Source: Phragmites australis (taxonomy: Eukaryota; Streptophyta; Magnoliopsida; Poales; Poaceae). From it: a DNA stretch of 64,000 nt. The DNA is taken from positions 23,665,501-23,729,500 of the forward strand of contig NC_084938.1 of assembly GCF_958298935.1 (NCBI RefSeq), given 5' to 3'. Position 1 is the stretch's first letter, and every line of letters starts with the position of its first letter. Of this stretch, positions 1-10,871 are shown piece by piece. The notes beneath the pieces are model-generated. The model was given only the letters and a program-made list of their open reading frames with translations, searched no databases and was not told where the DNA came from. A program made the translations under genes and the position numbers.

Positions 1-810
1 CCGGCCTCCAACTCCCAGCCTCCCCCACCAGTAACTCCACCCCTTGCGAGATCCACAGCGGGATCTGGCGGATCCGGTCATCGATCTCTCTAGGGTTGAA
101 GATCCATGGCTGGATCTCGACGGTGCGGCCAGAGGAGTGCAGCGGATCTAATGCCAGCATTTTGTGCTCTGATAATAGTTTGGCGTCATCGAGCTTCACT
201 ACTTTGTAGTCACCATCGCCCTTGGTGGCTTCTTGAGGGTGCTCTTGGGCAGAGACGGCCGCGACGGGGAGCTCTCGGACGGGGCCAGGGTAGTGGCGTG
301 AGGAGGTGGGGATAGGAAGGGGTCGAAGGAAGTGATGAGCAAGGTGGCATTGAGGACAATGAGCAAATCTCAGAGGGGATGGAGTGGATGTCCTATGAGG
401 ATAGGGGCTGGGACTCGCTTGAGAGGGAGGCGTTAAGGCGGTGCCAGACGGCGACCTTGCGGCCCCTGAGGGCAGCCAGCGGAGGAGAGCAGTGCAGGGG
501 TCTGACCTCCTATCTCTGGGTCCTCTCTCCTCCTCTCTCTTCATAGTAGCAGCTGCGCCGCCTCACCATTGTTCGGCGATGGGTCGCTAGAGGCTCGAGC
601 TGGTTCGGCTCGAGTGGGGCCAGCTCGATGGGGTTAGAGCAGAGTATAGCTTGATTTCTTTTTCCTTTTTGTTCCTAGAAATGGCGTCAGTGCCAGTTGT
701 GAACCCAACATTGATAGTGCTCGACTATCACTATCGCTTATGCAGTGTTGGTTCCAAAATTGGCATTTATGTTGATTTTGAACCGGCACTGATCACGTTG
801 TTTGTAGTAG
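1..810. mobile_element. Right end of a CACTA-type DNA transposon relic
   Basis: Positions 675-795 carry short repeats in both orientations of the type AACCGGCACTGA / TCAGTGCCAGTT, as in the subterminal zones of grass CACTA elements. The block stops at TTTGTAGTAG (801-810), a decayed match to the canonical CACTA end GTAGTG. LTR-homologous DNA starts immediately afterwards, so this element appears to have jumped into the copia 5' LTR. The left end lies outside the window. The GC-rich part (1-640) holds no recognisable gene. A minus-strand frame stays open across about 60-235, but I cannot assign it. Confidence 0.45.
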
Positions 811-1102
811 TAACATATCTTAGTCTGATCATGATAAGTCCAATCTACATGTATATAAATAGGGCAAAGGAGTTTGATTTTGTAACCAAGTAAGAGAACA
901 CAAGAACGAAATAAAGAAAGAGGAGATGTGGTACGTACCTCTGGCCAAAGTGCAATTCGATCAAGTTCTAGCATGCGAGTTGCAACGTACACATGAAATC
1001 AGCGAGAGTGCATCAACATGCCTTATCTTGCCATTTTTGCCATATTTGTAAGTGCATATTGAGTCCATCCTGCATGCCAAGGCCCTGGGCGAAGAACCAA
1101 CA
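811..1102 (+). repeat. 5' LTR of copia-A (3' portion only)
   Basis: This matches the 3' LTR at 10872-11229 from about TAACATATC onward, including the TATA-like ATGTATATAAATAGGG (848-863) and the end GAAGAACCAACA. The first part of the LTR, present in the 3' copy as TGTTGAGTTAATC, is missing because CACTA-like DNA abuts at 810. Confidence 0.8.
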
Positions 1103-1117
1103 ATTGGTATCAGAGCC
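1103..1117 (+). other. Primer binding site of copia-A (initiator Met tRNA type)
   Basis: TGGTATCAGAGC directly follows the 5' LTR end (AACAAT). It is the standard complement of the 3' end of plant initiator methionine tRNA used by Ty1/copia elements. Confidence 0.9.
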
Positions 1118-1129
1118 TAGGTGGGTTAA

Positions 1130-3361
1130 GTGATGGATAATGACAAAGGTGATCCAACGAAGAAAGGCATCATCAAGTCAATAGGCGCCTCAATCTCGAT
1201 CCAATACCCAAAGCTAAGTGAAACAAACTACGACATATGGGCTATCAAGATAAAGATAATCTTGCGTGCGATAGGGGTATGGTCGGTGATTGAAAGTGGA
1301 GACAAAGACAACAACAAGGATTAAAGCACCATGATGCCATCTCTCAAGTTTTACCGGACAACGTGATGATGGCCATCATGGAAAAGGAGACGATTAAGGA
1401 AGCTTGAGAAGCGATTAGAGAGATGTGAATTAGCGAAAAATATGTCAAGAAGGCACACGTACATGTGCAGAAATGACAACTGAACTAGTTGCGCATGGAG
1501 AACTCATAGACGATCAATGAGTACTCCATGAAGCTCACCTCACTAGTGGGTGAGATCCGTTCGCTCAGCATAAAGCTAGACGACAGCTACGTTGTCAAGA
1601 AGCTGTTCTGTTAGGTTCCATATCGGTTTCTCCATATTAATCAAACAATCAAACAGTTAGGCGACATCGCGGGAATGTTAGTCTCAGAGGCAATCAGCCG
1701 TCTCAGGACCTTTGAGGAAGGGTTCAAGGGACAATGACACTCAAAGGACGAAGAAGAGTAGTGTCTCCTCATCAAAGCTGAGTGTGAAGCAAGGAAAAAG
1801 AAGAAAGAAAAAATATATGAGGGCCATCGGTGCCACCAGAGGGCATAACGGAAGAGGTCGTTGATGGGGGAGCGGACATGGCAAAGGCTGAGGGGGTGGC
1901 AAATGTGTCGGTGGTGAAAGAAAACTGCCTGACTTAGACCCGATCAAAGTCAAGTGCTTCAACTATAGTAATTGTGGACACTTTGTTAAACAACGCCCCA
2001 AACCAAACCTTAGAGAAAGGTTCAATTTTGTCACAAAATAGAACGATGACGAGCCAACACTGTTGATGGCAGAAGTTTGTGAGCTCATCCACATAGTACC
2101 GGCACCGAACGAGGAGGCATTCTTGCATGAAGAAAAGGTTGTGTCGTAGCTCAATGACACCCAAAACAAGGCACAATACCTTGATACGAGCGCAAGTAAC
2201 CATATGACTGGCTGCATACAGAAGTTTTCAAAGGTTTGCATGTCCATCAAAAGGTCGGTTAAATTTGGTGATGGTACAACTATGGAGATACACAGAAGGG
2301 GCTTAGTGTTGTTCGAGGGTTTCACTAGTGAACACCGAATACTCACAAACGTCTACTACATCATGAGATTGAAAAGTAATATAATTAGTCTCGGCTAGCT
2401 AGATGAGAACGGTTGCAAGATTGTGGTCAAAGAAGTAGTGATGTCAATCCTAGATAGAACACAAATGATGTTGACCAAGGTAAGGAGATCAAGGAACCGC
2501 TTGTATGTGTTACACATCGATCCATCTGTCTCGGAGTGCGTCTTGGCAAGAAGCACTGGAGCGGCGTGGTGTTAGGATGCAAGGTAGGGGCATGTAAATT
2601 TCTATGCCCTCTAGGATCTGGCCCACAAGAAGATGGAGTGCGGTATTCCCATGATCGAGCATGTGGACCGCATCTGTAATGGTTGTTTGATAGGCAAGGA
2701 AAATCGAAACCCATTTTCGGCTATGTCACAATACCGAGCAGAACATCCATTGCAGCTATTGCACGGTGATTTGTGTGGGCCTATCTCTCCTACCACACAT
2801 GGTGGAAAACGCTATTTCCTACTGTTGGTGGATAACTGCACAAGGTACATGTGGCTAGCTCTATTCCACACTAAAGATGAAGTTTTTGAGGCATTTAAAA
2901 GGATCAAAGCTGCAATAGAGATGGAGAAGAATCTCAGGTAGAGATCTTTGAGAACTAACCACGGTGATGAGTTCACCTCAAATGAGTTCACTGATACTGT
3001 GAGCTATTGGGAGTTAAGCGTTACCTCACGACACTTTCTTCACCTCAACATAATAGAATAGTTGAAAGGAAAAATCAAATGGTGGTTGCAATGGCAAGGA
3101 GTCTGCTGAAAAGCAAGGGAGTCCCAGGTGAATTTTGGGGAGAAGTAGAATTGACTGTGGTCTATTTCCTCAATAGAACACCGACAAATATTGTTGTCAG
3201 CAAAACTCCCTACGAAGCCTACTATGGCAGCGATCCAAGTGTCGGTCACTTTTGTACCTTCGGGTGCATTGCACATGTGAAGGTGGTGAAGCTGCACCTC
3301 ACCAAACTAGCAAATCTATGCAAGCAAATTGTGTTCATTGGATATGATACAACTACAAAGG
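1130..3361 (+). pseudogene. copia-A gag, protease and integrase remnant
   Basis: The first 65 codons (1130-1324) are open and read like the copia gag N-terminus (YPKLSETNYDIWAIKIK). A decayed CCHC knuckle, CFNYSNCGHF, follows near 1950, with the second Cys replaced by Tyr. The protease box reads LDTSASNHMTG around 2190, where the usual DTG or DSG motif has become DTS. The GAG-pre-integrase and integrase core follow at 2633-2941 (CNGCLIGK, HGDLCGPI) and 3007-3361 (ERKNQMVVAMARSLL, NRTPT). Several in-frame stops and frameshifts separate these pieces, so no functional polyprotein can be made. Coding stops at 3361, where a solo LTR is inserted. Confidence 0.88.
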
Positions 3362-4274
3362 TGATGAGGACATCACTCTTTCGGATACACACACACACAC
3401 CGAGTATTCCTCCAACAATAAGTCCATTGACACGAGCTCGTGCACGTCAACTAAATCATGAGGTGAGCTCATTCCTTAGTGTTCCTTTATATTTTGATAA
3501 GGATAGGATGCTACTGAATAATTGTGATGTATTGTTACTTAGGAACACGGGAGAAGACCAGCAAGGGCGCCCAATCCAAGGTGGAGGTCCAATCAAGTTC
3601 GAGTCCGTTTCAGAGTCCAGGACCAGACTGCACTAAAATCATCGCCCAGGACGCATACGGACTCCGTTTTCGATGTTCTACACATGGTTGGAAAGCTAAG
3701 GAGATAGGCTTTCCAACGGGACTGGTCCCATGTCCAAATTCTTTCTGAGTCAACAGGAATCGTCGAAACAAGTGGACGTCCAGAATCTGTCAGGGTGCTG
3801 CGCCATCATCTTTTGGGCCGTTGGGCCGTGTAACGTGTTGGAGTCCATTAGGGACGCGTTCAGGGGTCCTTGGCTGACCCTAGTCTCTTATATACAGTAG
3901 TCGTCACCCCAATTAGAGTTGGGTTTTGCTTAGATATTGATCTACACACAGATTGTGAGATTTTCGCTCTTGTTCCGGACCGACTAGGCCGCCGCAAGTG
4001 TTTGTGGAACCCCGACTTCGAGTGCTTGAATTCTATTCGCAATATTTTAGATTGCATCTTCTATGTTCTTGCTTGTGTTCTCGGTACGCTTGCAGGGATT
4101 GAGCCTTCTTGGCGAGGTCAACCGCGCGACACGGTTGATAACCAATGGAGCTGTAGTGTAGTGATTGCAAGGGAGACGATCTGTTCGGGTCGAAACCTTT
4201 GGATCATCAACGTCGAGTTCTCCACCTATCGACTTATCGCTACCTATCGGAAGATCAGGCCAACAATCTCATCA
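3362..4274 (+). mobile_element. Solo LTR nested in the copia-A integrase
   Basis: The 913-bp insert begins TGATGAG and ends CTCATCA, a perfect 7-bp terminal inverted repeat. It is flanked by a 5-bp target duplication AAAGG (3357-3361 and 4275-4279). Excising it with one duplication restores the copia reading frame between the GYD and GYR residues. It contains a plausible TATA box (TTATATA, 3888-3894) roughly 390 bp from the right end. No internal retrotransposon coding is present, so it is best read as a solo LTR left by recombination. The parent family is not identified, though a Ty3/gypsy origin is likely from its style. Confidence 0.85.
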
Positions 4275-4279
4275 AAAGG

Positions 4280-4524
4280 GCTACCGGATGTTTGGTCATG
4301 TGACACGATGAATTGTGGTGACTCATGATGCAGTGTTTGAGGAGGAAAAATAGAGTGAGTGGAGCAAAAATCCAATGACAGAGGCACACCAAGTGGATGA
4401 TGTGTTTATAGTGCATTATTCTCCTGAAGAAGGCTCAATCACGTGGAGATGACATCACGGGACACGACTCTGACACAAAGTCCCCATCTCATGTGCAGCA
4501 TTTACCTAGTGTGCTAGATATGCC
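4280..4524 (+). pseudogene. copia-A integrase tail / linker to reverse transcriptase
   Basis: After the solo LTR the copia frame resumes with GYRMFGHVTR and the conserved integrase C-terminal box VVTHDAVFEEEK, followed by a stop codon and then linker-like coding. It runs to the CACTA insertion point at 4524. Across the CACTA element the same frame continues at 9912. Confidence 0.8.
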
Positions 4525-4549
4525 CACTACATAAGAAACCACCTATAGT

Positions 4550-4895
4550 GACACATCATTAGTGACGGCCAAATAGAATATGTCCAGTGACGACCGTCAC
4601 TAATGTGTGGCCCGGGCTGGGACCCAGTTAAGACCCGTCACTAATGAGAGGTTATAACTGACGGCGGGTAAACGACTCATCACTAAAGATAATAGTGATG
4701 AGCCACCTCAAAGCCTGTCACTAATGATCTAGTCATTAGTGACGGGTAGAGAGGGTAGACATTACTAAATATAGCCTTGAGCAGCTCACTGTCGGGGCCA
4801 CTCATTATTGACGGGTTATGAGAACACCCATCACTAATGTCTCACTCATTAGTGATGGGTTTCCTTATCACCCATCACTAATTAGTGATTTTAGG
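4550..4895. repeat. Left subterminal repeat array of the CACTA element
   Basis: At least ten degenerate copies of CATTAGTGACGGGT and its complement CCGTCACTAATG occur here in both orientations. In CACTA elements such arrays are the binding zone of the regulatory transposition protein. The same motif recurs at the right end. Confidence 0.85.
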
Positions 4896-5471
4896 TTTGT
4901 TTCTGCATCGAGCAGCTCGACCAGACAGTGTTTGTCTGCCGGTTGCTCGGCACAGGGGTCATTTTTTTGGCGATTATGTTGAAGACCAATCAAAATCTTG
5001 GTGATTTGAAGTTGGGATTATCCATTTGCCTGTGAAGGTTTGCCTCCCCCCTTCCTCCTTGTGCTCATATACGGTGGACTCTAGGGTTTGAGTTGGAATC
5101 AGTGATTTTACTCCTTTTCTCAAATCTTGATACATGTGGATTTTCCCCTTGGCCTTTGAAGGTTTGCATCCCCCTTTCCTCCTCCTCTTGCTACTATTTG
5201 CTAGATTCTAGGGTTTGAGTAGAATCTTGATATGTTTATGGTGCAGTTGTGGTGCTATTATATTCCTAAAAGTGAAATTGTGTTTCTATTATGGTGTTAT
5301 TAGGTGCAAACCTTGATATATTTATGGTGCAATTATGTTAATTATATTCCTAAAAGTGAACCCAATTTACGTAACCTATGTTTCCCGTTCGGGAGTGTTT
5401 GACTATAAATATGGCTTGGCAACTCGTCATATTTATAAAAAGATGCTTCTAAATTGTTCACAAACTTTGGA
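4896..5471. other. Non-coding CACTA leader
   Basis: No coding region is supported here. Two similar TTTGAAGGTTTGC-CCCC-TTTCCTCC segments (about 5030 and 5155), each followed by CTAGGGTTTGAG, suggest an internal duplication of about 125 bp. Confidence 0.4.
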
Positions 5472-5686
5472 CATTTGAGGATATGTGGTTTGAGTAGTAA
5501 GTTTCTATGTTATTGTATGGTTCTAGAGAGATTTTTGGTGTCATCTCCCTGTTGTTCTCCGAATACACACCCTCTTGGCTCATTGTCGAGACGTGTATTT
5601 AGAGAACAGCGGGGAGAGGCTACCAAAATTTTCTCTATAACCATATAAGAGCATAGAAACCTACTCAGGCCATATATCCTCGAATG
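5472..5686. repeat. Imperfect long inverted repeat inside the CACTA element
   Basis: The left arm from CATTTGAGGATATGTGG (5472) pairs with the complement of the right arm ending CCATATATCCTCGAATG (5686). Each arm is about 100 bp, and CTCTTGGCTCATTGTCGAGA lies in the loop. The arms match at most positions but with scattered differences. It could be a small inserted MITE or a fold-back formed by the element. I see no target duplication. Confidence 0.6.
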
Positions 5687-5834
5687 GGATTATAACATAT
5701 CTTTGCCTATATAGAAATTAGCTAGGATCTTTCGCCATAGATAAAAAATATATCATACTTTTATAGGAAAATCCTAAAAGTAAATATAGTTACTAATACT
5801 TATACAATTGTATCTGCATATTCATATCTATTAG

Positions 5835-7770
5835 ATGTCTGCCAACGAGTCTTGATCGGCATCCTCTGACGAAGTGCAAGCTCCAAATTAGATGTCTACG
5901 CAACTAGGTCCTAGTGGAGCAATAGTACGAAGGCTAGAGGCACAAGCAAAGTGGCCGACAGACAAGATTACCGTCATGAAAAATCGATGATGATGTATAC
6001 CTACAGAGAAGAAGACCTTGAGAGGTTGCGAAAGCTTGCAGGTCTTAGTGCTCGGGAGAGGGTGCCATTGACCCTTTCGAAGTTTGATGACCTTACTGTG
6101 GCTCAAAAGAACGCCTTGTTCAATGATGGTATCAATATGTTTCTAGAGTCTCCAGAGAACATGAAGGCGAAGGGTTGCATGATTGCTATGAAAATGATCG
6201 CCAAACTTTGAAGAAGCCACAGGAACAAGCTTTTGAATGAGTATATGGTAAAAGGGTTGGAGCCCTTCAGCAAGTACATATATATGAAAAGGGAGGATTG
6301 GGAAGCTTTAGTGGGGTTGAAGCAACGTCGGGCAAAGAACAAGTAGAACCACAACCTGGGTACAAGCAGGTACATGGGAAAAAGGGAGAAATGGCAGGCG
6401 GAAGATGAAAAAGTTAGTCGACAAAGGCCGCGAGAATGCTTGGTTGCAATTCCCAGGACGATCATAATCGTATTTATGAGCGAGGGGTAAGCTGTCAGAT
6501 AAAGAAGAAATCACCTTTAAATCTAGCGAAATCGAGGCAGTCACTAAAAAGGTGAAAGAAATAGAAACTCAATCCTCTGAAGGTTCATTCATCGGGGTCA
6601 GGGAATATGACGAGCTCTCCACTACGCTGGAAAACCCTGAGCACCCAGGTCGCGTGCGAGGCATGTCTAGTTCCCACGGCTAGAAGTTAGACTTCCCCAA
6701 ACACGTCGGGATGTATAAGAAGAGGAAGAGGTCGAGTGCAATCGATGTGCAAGCATTGATCCAGTCAATCATGGAGAGAGTTTATCATGACCTCTTGCAA
6801 AGGTTTACATCACAGGGAGTTGTAATTCCTAGTACACCAATAGGTGATAGCCCCATTGCTGGATGCAGGAGTAGTCAAGCCTCCAGGAAGGTCGAACATA
6901 GGGATGTCAATGGGGAATTCCCCGTTGGGGAATGGCTCCCCATTCCCGTCCCAGCACGTGGGGAAATTCCCTGTCCCCATCCCCGCCCCCGCTCGTGGGG
7001 ACTATTTTCTCCCCATCCCTGTCCCCGCATGGGGAATGGAGACTCGACGGGGAACCCGTCCCCGCCCACCTGGACCGAAGCTACCCACTGGACCGACCCG
7101 CACCATGCCACGGCGCAAAGCCGTGCCTGGCTGGGCTATGTGCTAGCGCCCGCCTGGGCCGCGCATCTGGCTCCCACATGGGCCAGTCGCGCACACCTGG
7201 GCCACCACCGCTGGGCCGAAACGGGTCCCAACGGGAAAATGGGGACGGGGAATGCTTCCCCATACCCGTCCCCACTAGACCCGACGGGGATATGATTTGT
7301 ACCATTTATATCCCCGCGGGTGACGAAATCTCCCCATCCCCATCCCCGTCCCCTAATAGGGGAATTCCCCGCGGGGAATCAGGGATCGGGTCCCCATTGA
7401 CATCCCTAGTCGAACAATCTATCTTATCTCCATCCATGCAGCTGGATACTATAGACCTTCTTGATGGGCCCACACTATACTAGCTTGTCATAAGACCTGG
7501 TGACTACCAAATTGAGGTTGTAAAGGGCCAAGTGTATTCAGAGGTCCAGGTGTTACATATGGTCCCGATATATTCTGGCTATACCATGGTCTTTGTGGAT
7601 TTTGTACATGCCAATGTTGTGGATATATATTTGCCCGTCCCCCCGCCCCCCTGCTAATGATGAGATCCAAAAACTGGGTGACATCGTGGTGCACACGGAA
7701 CCATCTAGGAGCAATCCACCTCGACGTTCAAGTGCACCGAGTTCCATACCCCAACCTCAGCCTTGAGATA
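5835..7770 (+). pseudogene. CACTA-encoded Transposase_24-like protein, disabled
   Basis: From an ATG at 5835 a plus-strand coding region can be followed in changing frames. The 5951-6211 segment is open (RKLAGLSARERVPLTLSKF), and a second open segment runs over about 6480-6900. The phrase ENPEHPGRVRGMSSSHG near 6630-6680, followed by a Lys/Arg-rich YKKRKRSS, matches the conserved C-terminal part of plant CACTA Transposase_24 proteins as I know them. The reading is cut at 6898 by a hAT MITE and resumes at 7409 (PGDYQIEVVKGQVYS). Early stops and frame changes exclude function. The family name rests on recall, not a search. Confidence 0.65.
6899..7408. mobile_element. hAT-type MITE nested in the CACTA element
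   Basis: This 510-bp insert has 18-bp terminal inverted repeats, TAGGGATGTCAATGGGGA at the left and its exact complement at the right. It is flanked by a perfect 8-bp target duplication GTCGAACA (6891-6898 and 7409-7416), the hAT hallmark. The interior is very GC-rich, dominated by TCCCC/GGGGA runs and GGGGAATTCCCC palindromes. Long reading frames inside it are composition artefacts, not genes. Confidence 0.95.
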
Positions 7771-7894
7771 AGCCAGCTGCGTCGCCTTTGCCCACTCTGG
7801 CGTCTGCAGCTAGGCAACTTGAGGGCAGCCTAGAGAGGAAGAATAAGTCGCCAAGGTCCTAGAAGCAGCTACCAAAGAAATCTAAGCCCTCTGG

Positions 7895-9123
7895 TAAGGA
7901 CTCAATCATCGAGAAGCGCAACATAGGGGCAGCTTGAGGCTAACATTAAATTCCAGCTTAGGAAGCCCTTGCTGATGGCAGATCCAATTCGGAAGGCGGG
8001 ACAACCTTGTGTCGAGTTGCAAAATTACTACCTACAAGGTTGTAGAGCGAAGAAGAGTTCCATTGCCGTCTAGTACCAGAATCGTGACTTCTTGAATGGG
8101 GATGGCTACTTCCTCGTAGGCTTCAATGACTTATACGACCTTTTCAACCTCGATTGCATGGATGTGGGGTTATTATGGTGTTGGATATTGTATATCTTTT
8201 AAACTATACGTTCATTAATTATTACCACTAATTCTCCAATCTAACTTACTTCTTATCTGTAGACACATGATGCAAGAATCAAGGAAGAAAGAGCCCATTG
8301 ACCCCCAAATGATGACGGTCTTGGTGATGCAACAAGATAGGGAATCTGTTGTGGGATATGTGGTTAGGGAAATGAGCCACTTTTTGAGGAAGGACTACCT
8401 AATTGGCGCCTAAAACACATGTAATCATTGGATCCTACTAGTTATTGCCCTCAAGTGAAACTTGGTCTGGTACCTCAATTCATTAAGACTAGTAGTAGGG
8501 CCTGTCGGCGAATGGGGAGAACGTGACTATACTTTGGTTAAAGAAATCATCGATGAGTAAGTTCTTCATGACTTAGGTTACATATTGAATTTTTCAAAAA
8601 AAAAATTCAATCCCTCTTTGTATGTAAGGCTTTCGACATGTGTAATCATTCTGATCCAAAGTACGAACTAAAGGTGCCCCGCACATTGACACATAAGATC
8701 ACCTTTGTAGTAAATGCTACCAAACATATTTGCAAATACTCTACTGCTACCTTTTTCTTTTGAACTGATGGTTTTTTTCTTTCCAATGCCACCAACAACC
8801 ACCGGGTAATGCCTGCGGCTTCTACATTGCACGTCACGTGCTGCTAATCAGCAAAGAATATGAAATCCCCAGATGTGAGATAATTGCATAGTCTTTTCAT
8901 AACTACTTTCATTCATTACTAATATCCAATGATAAAATGATTTTGCTCACGCTAATTGCATACTTTTTCCACTAGTATTTTCATTCAACAGGATTTTAAC
9001 TTACTGGATGGCAACATCGAGGAGTCTGTACTCTTCAACATTCAAGGATAGATCGCCTCATTCATAATGACCGAAGACGTCTCTTCAAAAGGCGAGTTCC
9101 ATTGTAGGGAGGCGGCATACTGA
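7895..9123 (+). pseudogene. Ulp1-like cysteine protease gene of the CACTA element, broken
   Basis: Scattered exon-like segments read as the Ulp1/SUMO-protease-like protein often carried by plant CACTA elements. One is KPLLMADPIRKAGQPC near 7955-8005. Another is GDGYFLVGFNDLYDLFNLD near 8100-8155. NHWILLVI with the VWYLNSLR box lies near 8430-8485, with the catalytic His in HW and Asn where Asp is usual. QQPPGNACGFYIARHVLL at about 8790-8845 contains the catalytic Gln and Cys region. Intron-like AT-rich gaps lie between them. Several in-frame stops occur, so it is inactive. Confidence 0.7.
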
Positions 9124-9414
9124 CTTATGTAATTTGCTATCCTATTTTTGACTTAAGTAATTTGTAGCTATTTTGAGGTGGTCTTGATGTACACAATTGT
9201 CCCCCATTCGACTTGTGGTTCCCTGTTTGACTTATGTATTTTATTATTTAAACTTGAGTGACCTCGATGTTTTATCCTGATGTCGATATGATGGATATGT
9301 TTGCTTGTGGATATGTTTGCAGGTGGATATATTTGCAGGAGAAGACAGTTGCCAAATCCTAACTTTGCTTTAGGATGCAACCAGGAATCAGGGAAGACTC
9401 CCTAGGGGGGCCAA

Positions 9415-9900
9415 GCACATTAATGACGGGTAAAACGAGAACCTGTCACTAATGTAGGTCATCAATGATGGGTCAAATTATATCACATCACTAATGTAGG
9501 TAGCTGGTGACAGGCATCCTTCAAAACCCATCACTGGTTCCCATCAGAACTCATCACTAATGATGGTCTTTAGTGACGGCTTTCTTCATGAAGCCCGTCA
9601 CCAATGTATCTTTAGTGACGGGCGTCCGTCACATATGCATCACTAATGACTGTCTTTAGTGACGTGTGTTGTGTCTACTCGTCACTAAAGATTGTCATTA
9701 GTGATGGGCATCCAACCCCGAGAGGCCATAGGAGACGCACATTACCAACGGGTTTTAACTGTGATCCGTCATTAAGAACCGTTATTAGTGACGGTTTGGG
9801 ATCTGTTACTAATTTGTCATCATTAGTAACGCATTTGGAGTGACGAGTATAGGACCTATCACTAATGACAGTTTTCACCCGTCACTAATGTGTTGTTCTG
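9415..9900. repeat. Right subterminal repeat array of the CACTA element
   Basis: Dense copies of CATTAGTGACGGG and its complement, in both orientations, mirror the left array and end at TGACGTAGTG. An internal stretch around 9650-9720 differs slightly (GACGTGTGTT). Confidence 0.85.
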
Positions 9901-9911
9901 ACGTAGTGGCC

Positions 9912-10868
9912 AAACGCACCTGAGACAAGCACATGTTCCAAAACCCCTGGATTCTCTTAATCACGCACTCCGACAGCTATATTGGGTGCACCAAGGTTGC
10001 ACGAATTTCTGTTGCCTATGCATCCGAAGCAAGCTCATTAGTAGGACCACGGTAGAAGTGTGACATCCAAAGTTTGTATCATGCCACGTTCCCAATAGCA
10101 CTAAGTACTCATGACTTTATTTGATGGGTGAGGATGAGCCCGCAAATATTGAAGAAGCTAAAGGAGACTGGCGTGCAGAAAAGTTATGGGGGAGAAGATA
10201 TTCTCTATCCAAAAGAATGGAACATGGAGGCTTGTTCCATTGCCCCATGGTTACAAAACAATAAGTTTGAAGGGTGTGTTCAAGCTATAAAAGGACATTC
10301 ATGTCAAGATTGTGAAGCATAAGGTGAGGCTACTAGCAAAGGCGTATGTTCAATGACAAGGCACTGATTTTTTGATAAGGTATTTACCACAGTTGCTCAA
10401 TTAGAGATAGTACGTCTGCTCATTGCAATCGCGGCATATGAAGGATGGGAGGTTCACCGTATAGATGTTGAATCAACCTTCCTATAAATGACGAGCAGAA
10501 GAGCACTTCAGGAATGGTATTTTTCCTTTGGTTGAACCCTATTAGTTGTGCGGCATAATATTTGAGGGGTGTAGTTGGGATGATTATTGGTAGACATGCT
10601 AAATACAGAAGTGAAGAAAGTGATACTAAAGATTGATAATCAGTCAGGAATTGCTATGAGCAAAAATCCAGTCCACCATGAAAAGAATAAACACATTGAT
10701 ATGCAGTTACACCACATTATAGAATATGTGGAATCAAGGATGATAGTGGTGCAACATGTTTGCATAGAAGACTAACTTATTGATGTGCTAACAAGCCCCT
10801 AAGGACGATTACAGTTTGTAGAGATGAGAGAAAATATCAACGTACGAGTACTTTTAGATTGAGGAGGA
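9912..10868 (+). pseudogene. copia-A reverse transcriptase and RNase H remnant
   Basis: Directly after the CACTA insertion the copia frame continues. The RT N-terminus (EPANIEEAKGD) lies near 10135, followed by frames matching the KHKARLVAKGY and LLIAIAAYEGWEVH regions up to about 10480. The rest of the reverse transcriptase, including the YVDD active site, is missing. Coding then jumps to the RNase H end (10590-10775), which reads KIDNQSGIAMSKNP and HEKNKHIDMQLHHI. Multiple stops are present. A purine tract (GAGGAGGAGA, 10861-10870) precedes the 3' LTR. Confidence 0.85.
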
Positions 10869-10871
10869 GAT

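Larger units (their letters stand above)
4525..9908 (+). mobile_element. CACTA (En/Spm) transposon, non-autonomous, nested in copia-A
   Basis: The element begins CACTAC and ends GTAGTG, with a 3-bp target duplication GCC at 4522-4524 and 9909-9911, as expected for CACTA elements. Both ends carry arrays of CATTAGTGACGGG-type subterminal repeats. It holds two broken plus-strand gene regions, one resembling the Transposase_24 type protein and one Ulp1-protease-like. I could find no TNP2-type transposase. A hAT MITE sits inside (6899-7408). The surrounding copia frame is rejoined when the element and one GCC are removed. Confidence 0.92.

Noticed and set aside
3870..4328. 152-codon open frame as a gene
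   Set aside because: It lies mostly inside the solo LTR and crosses its right border into copia sequence.
6844..7483. Long overlapping Pro/Arg-rich reading frames on both strands
   Set aside because: They are produced by the GC-rich hAT MITE and cross its borders; no domain is recognisable.
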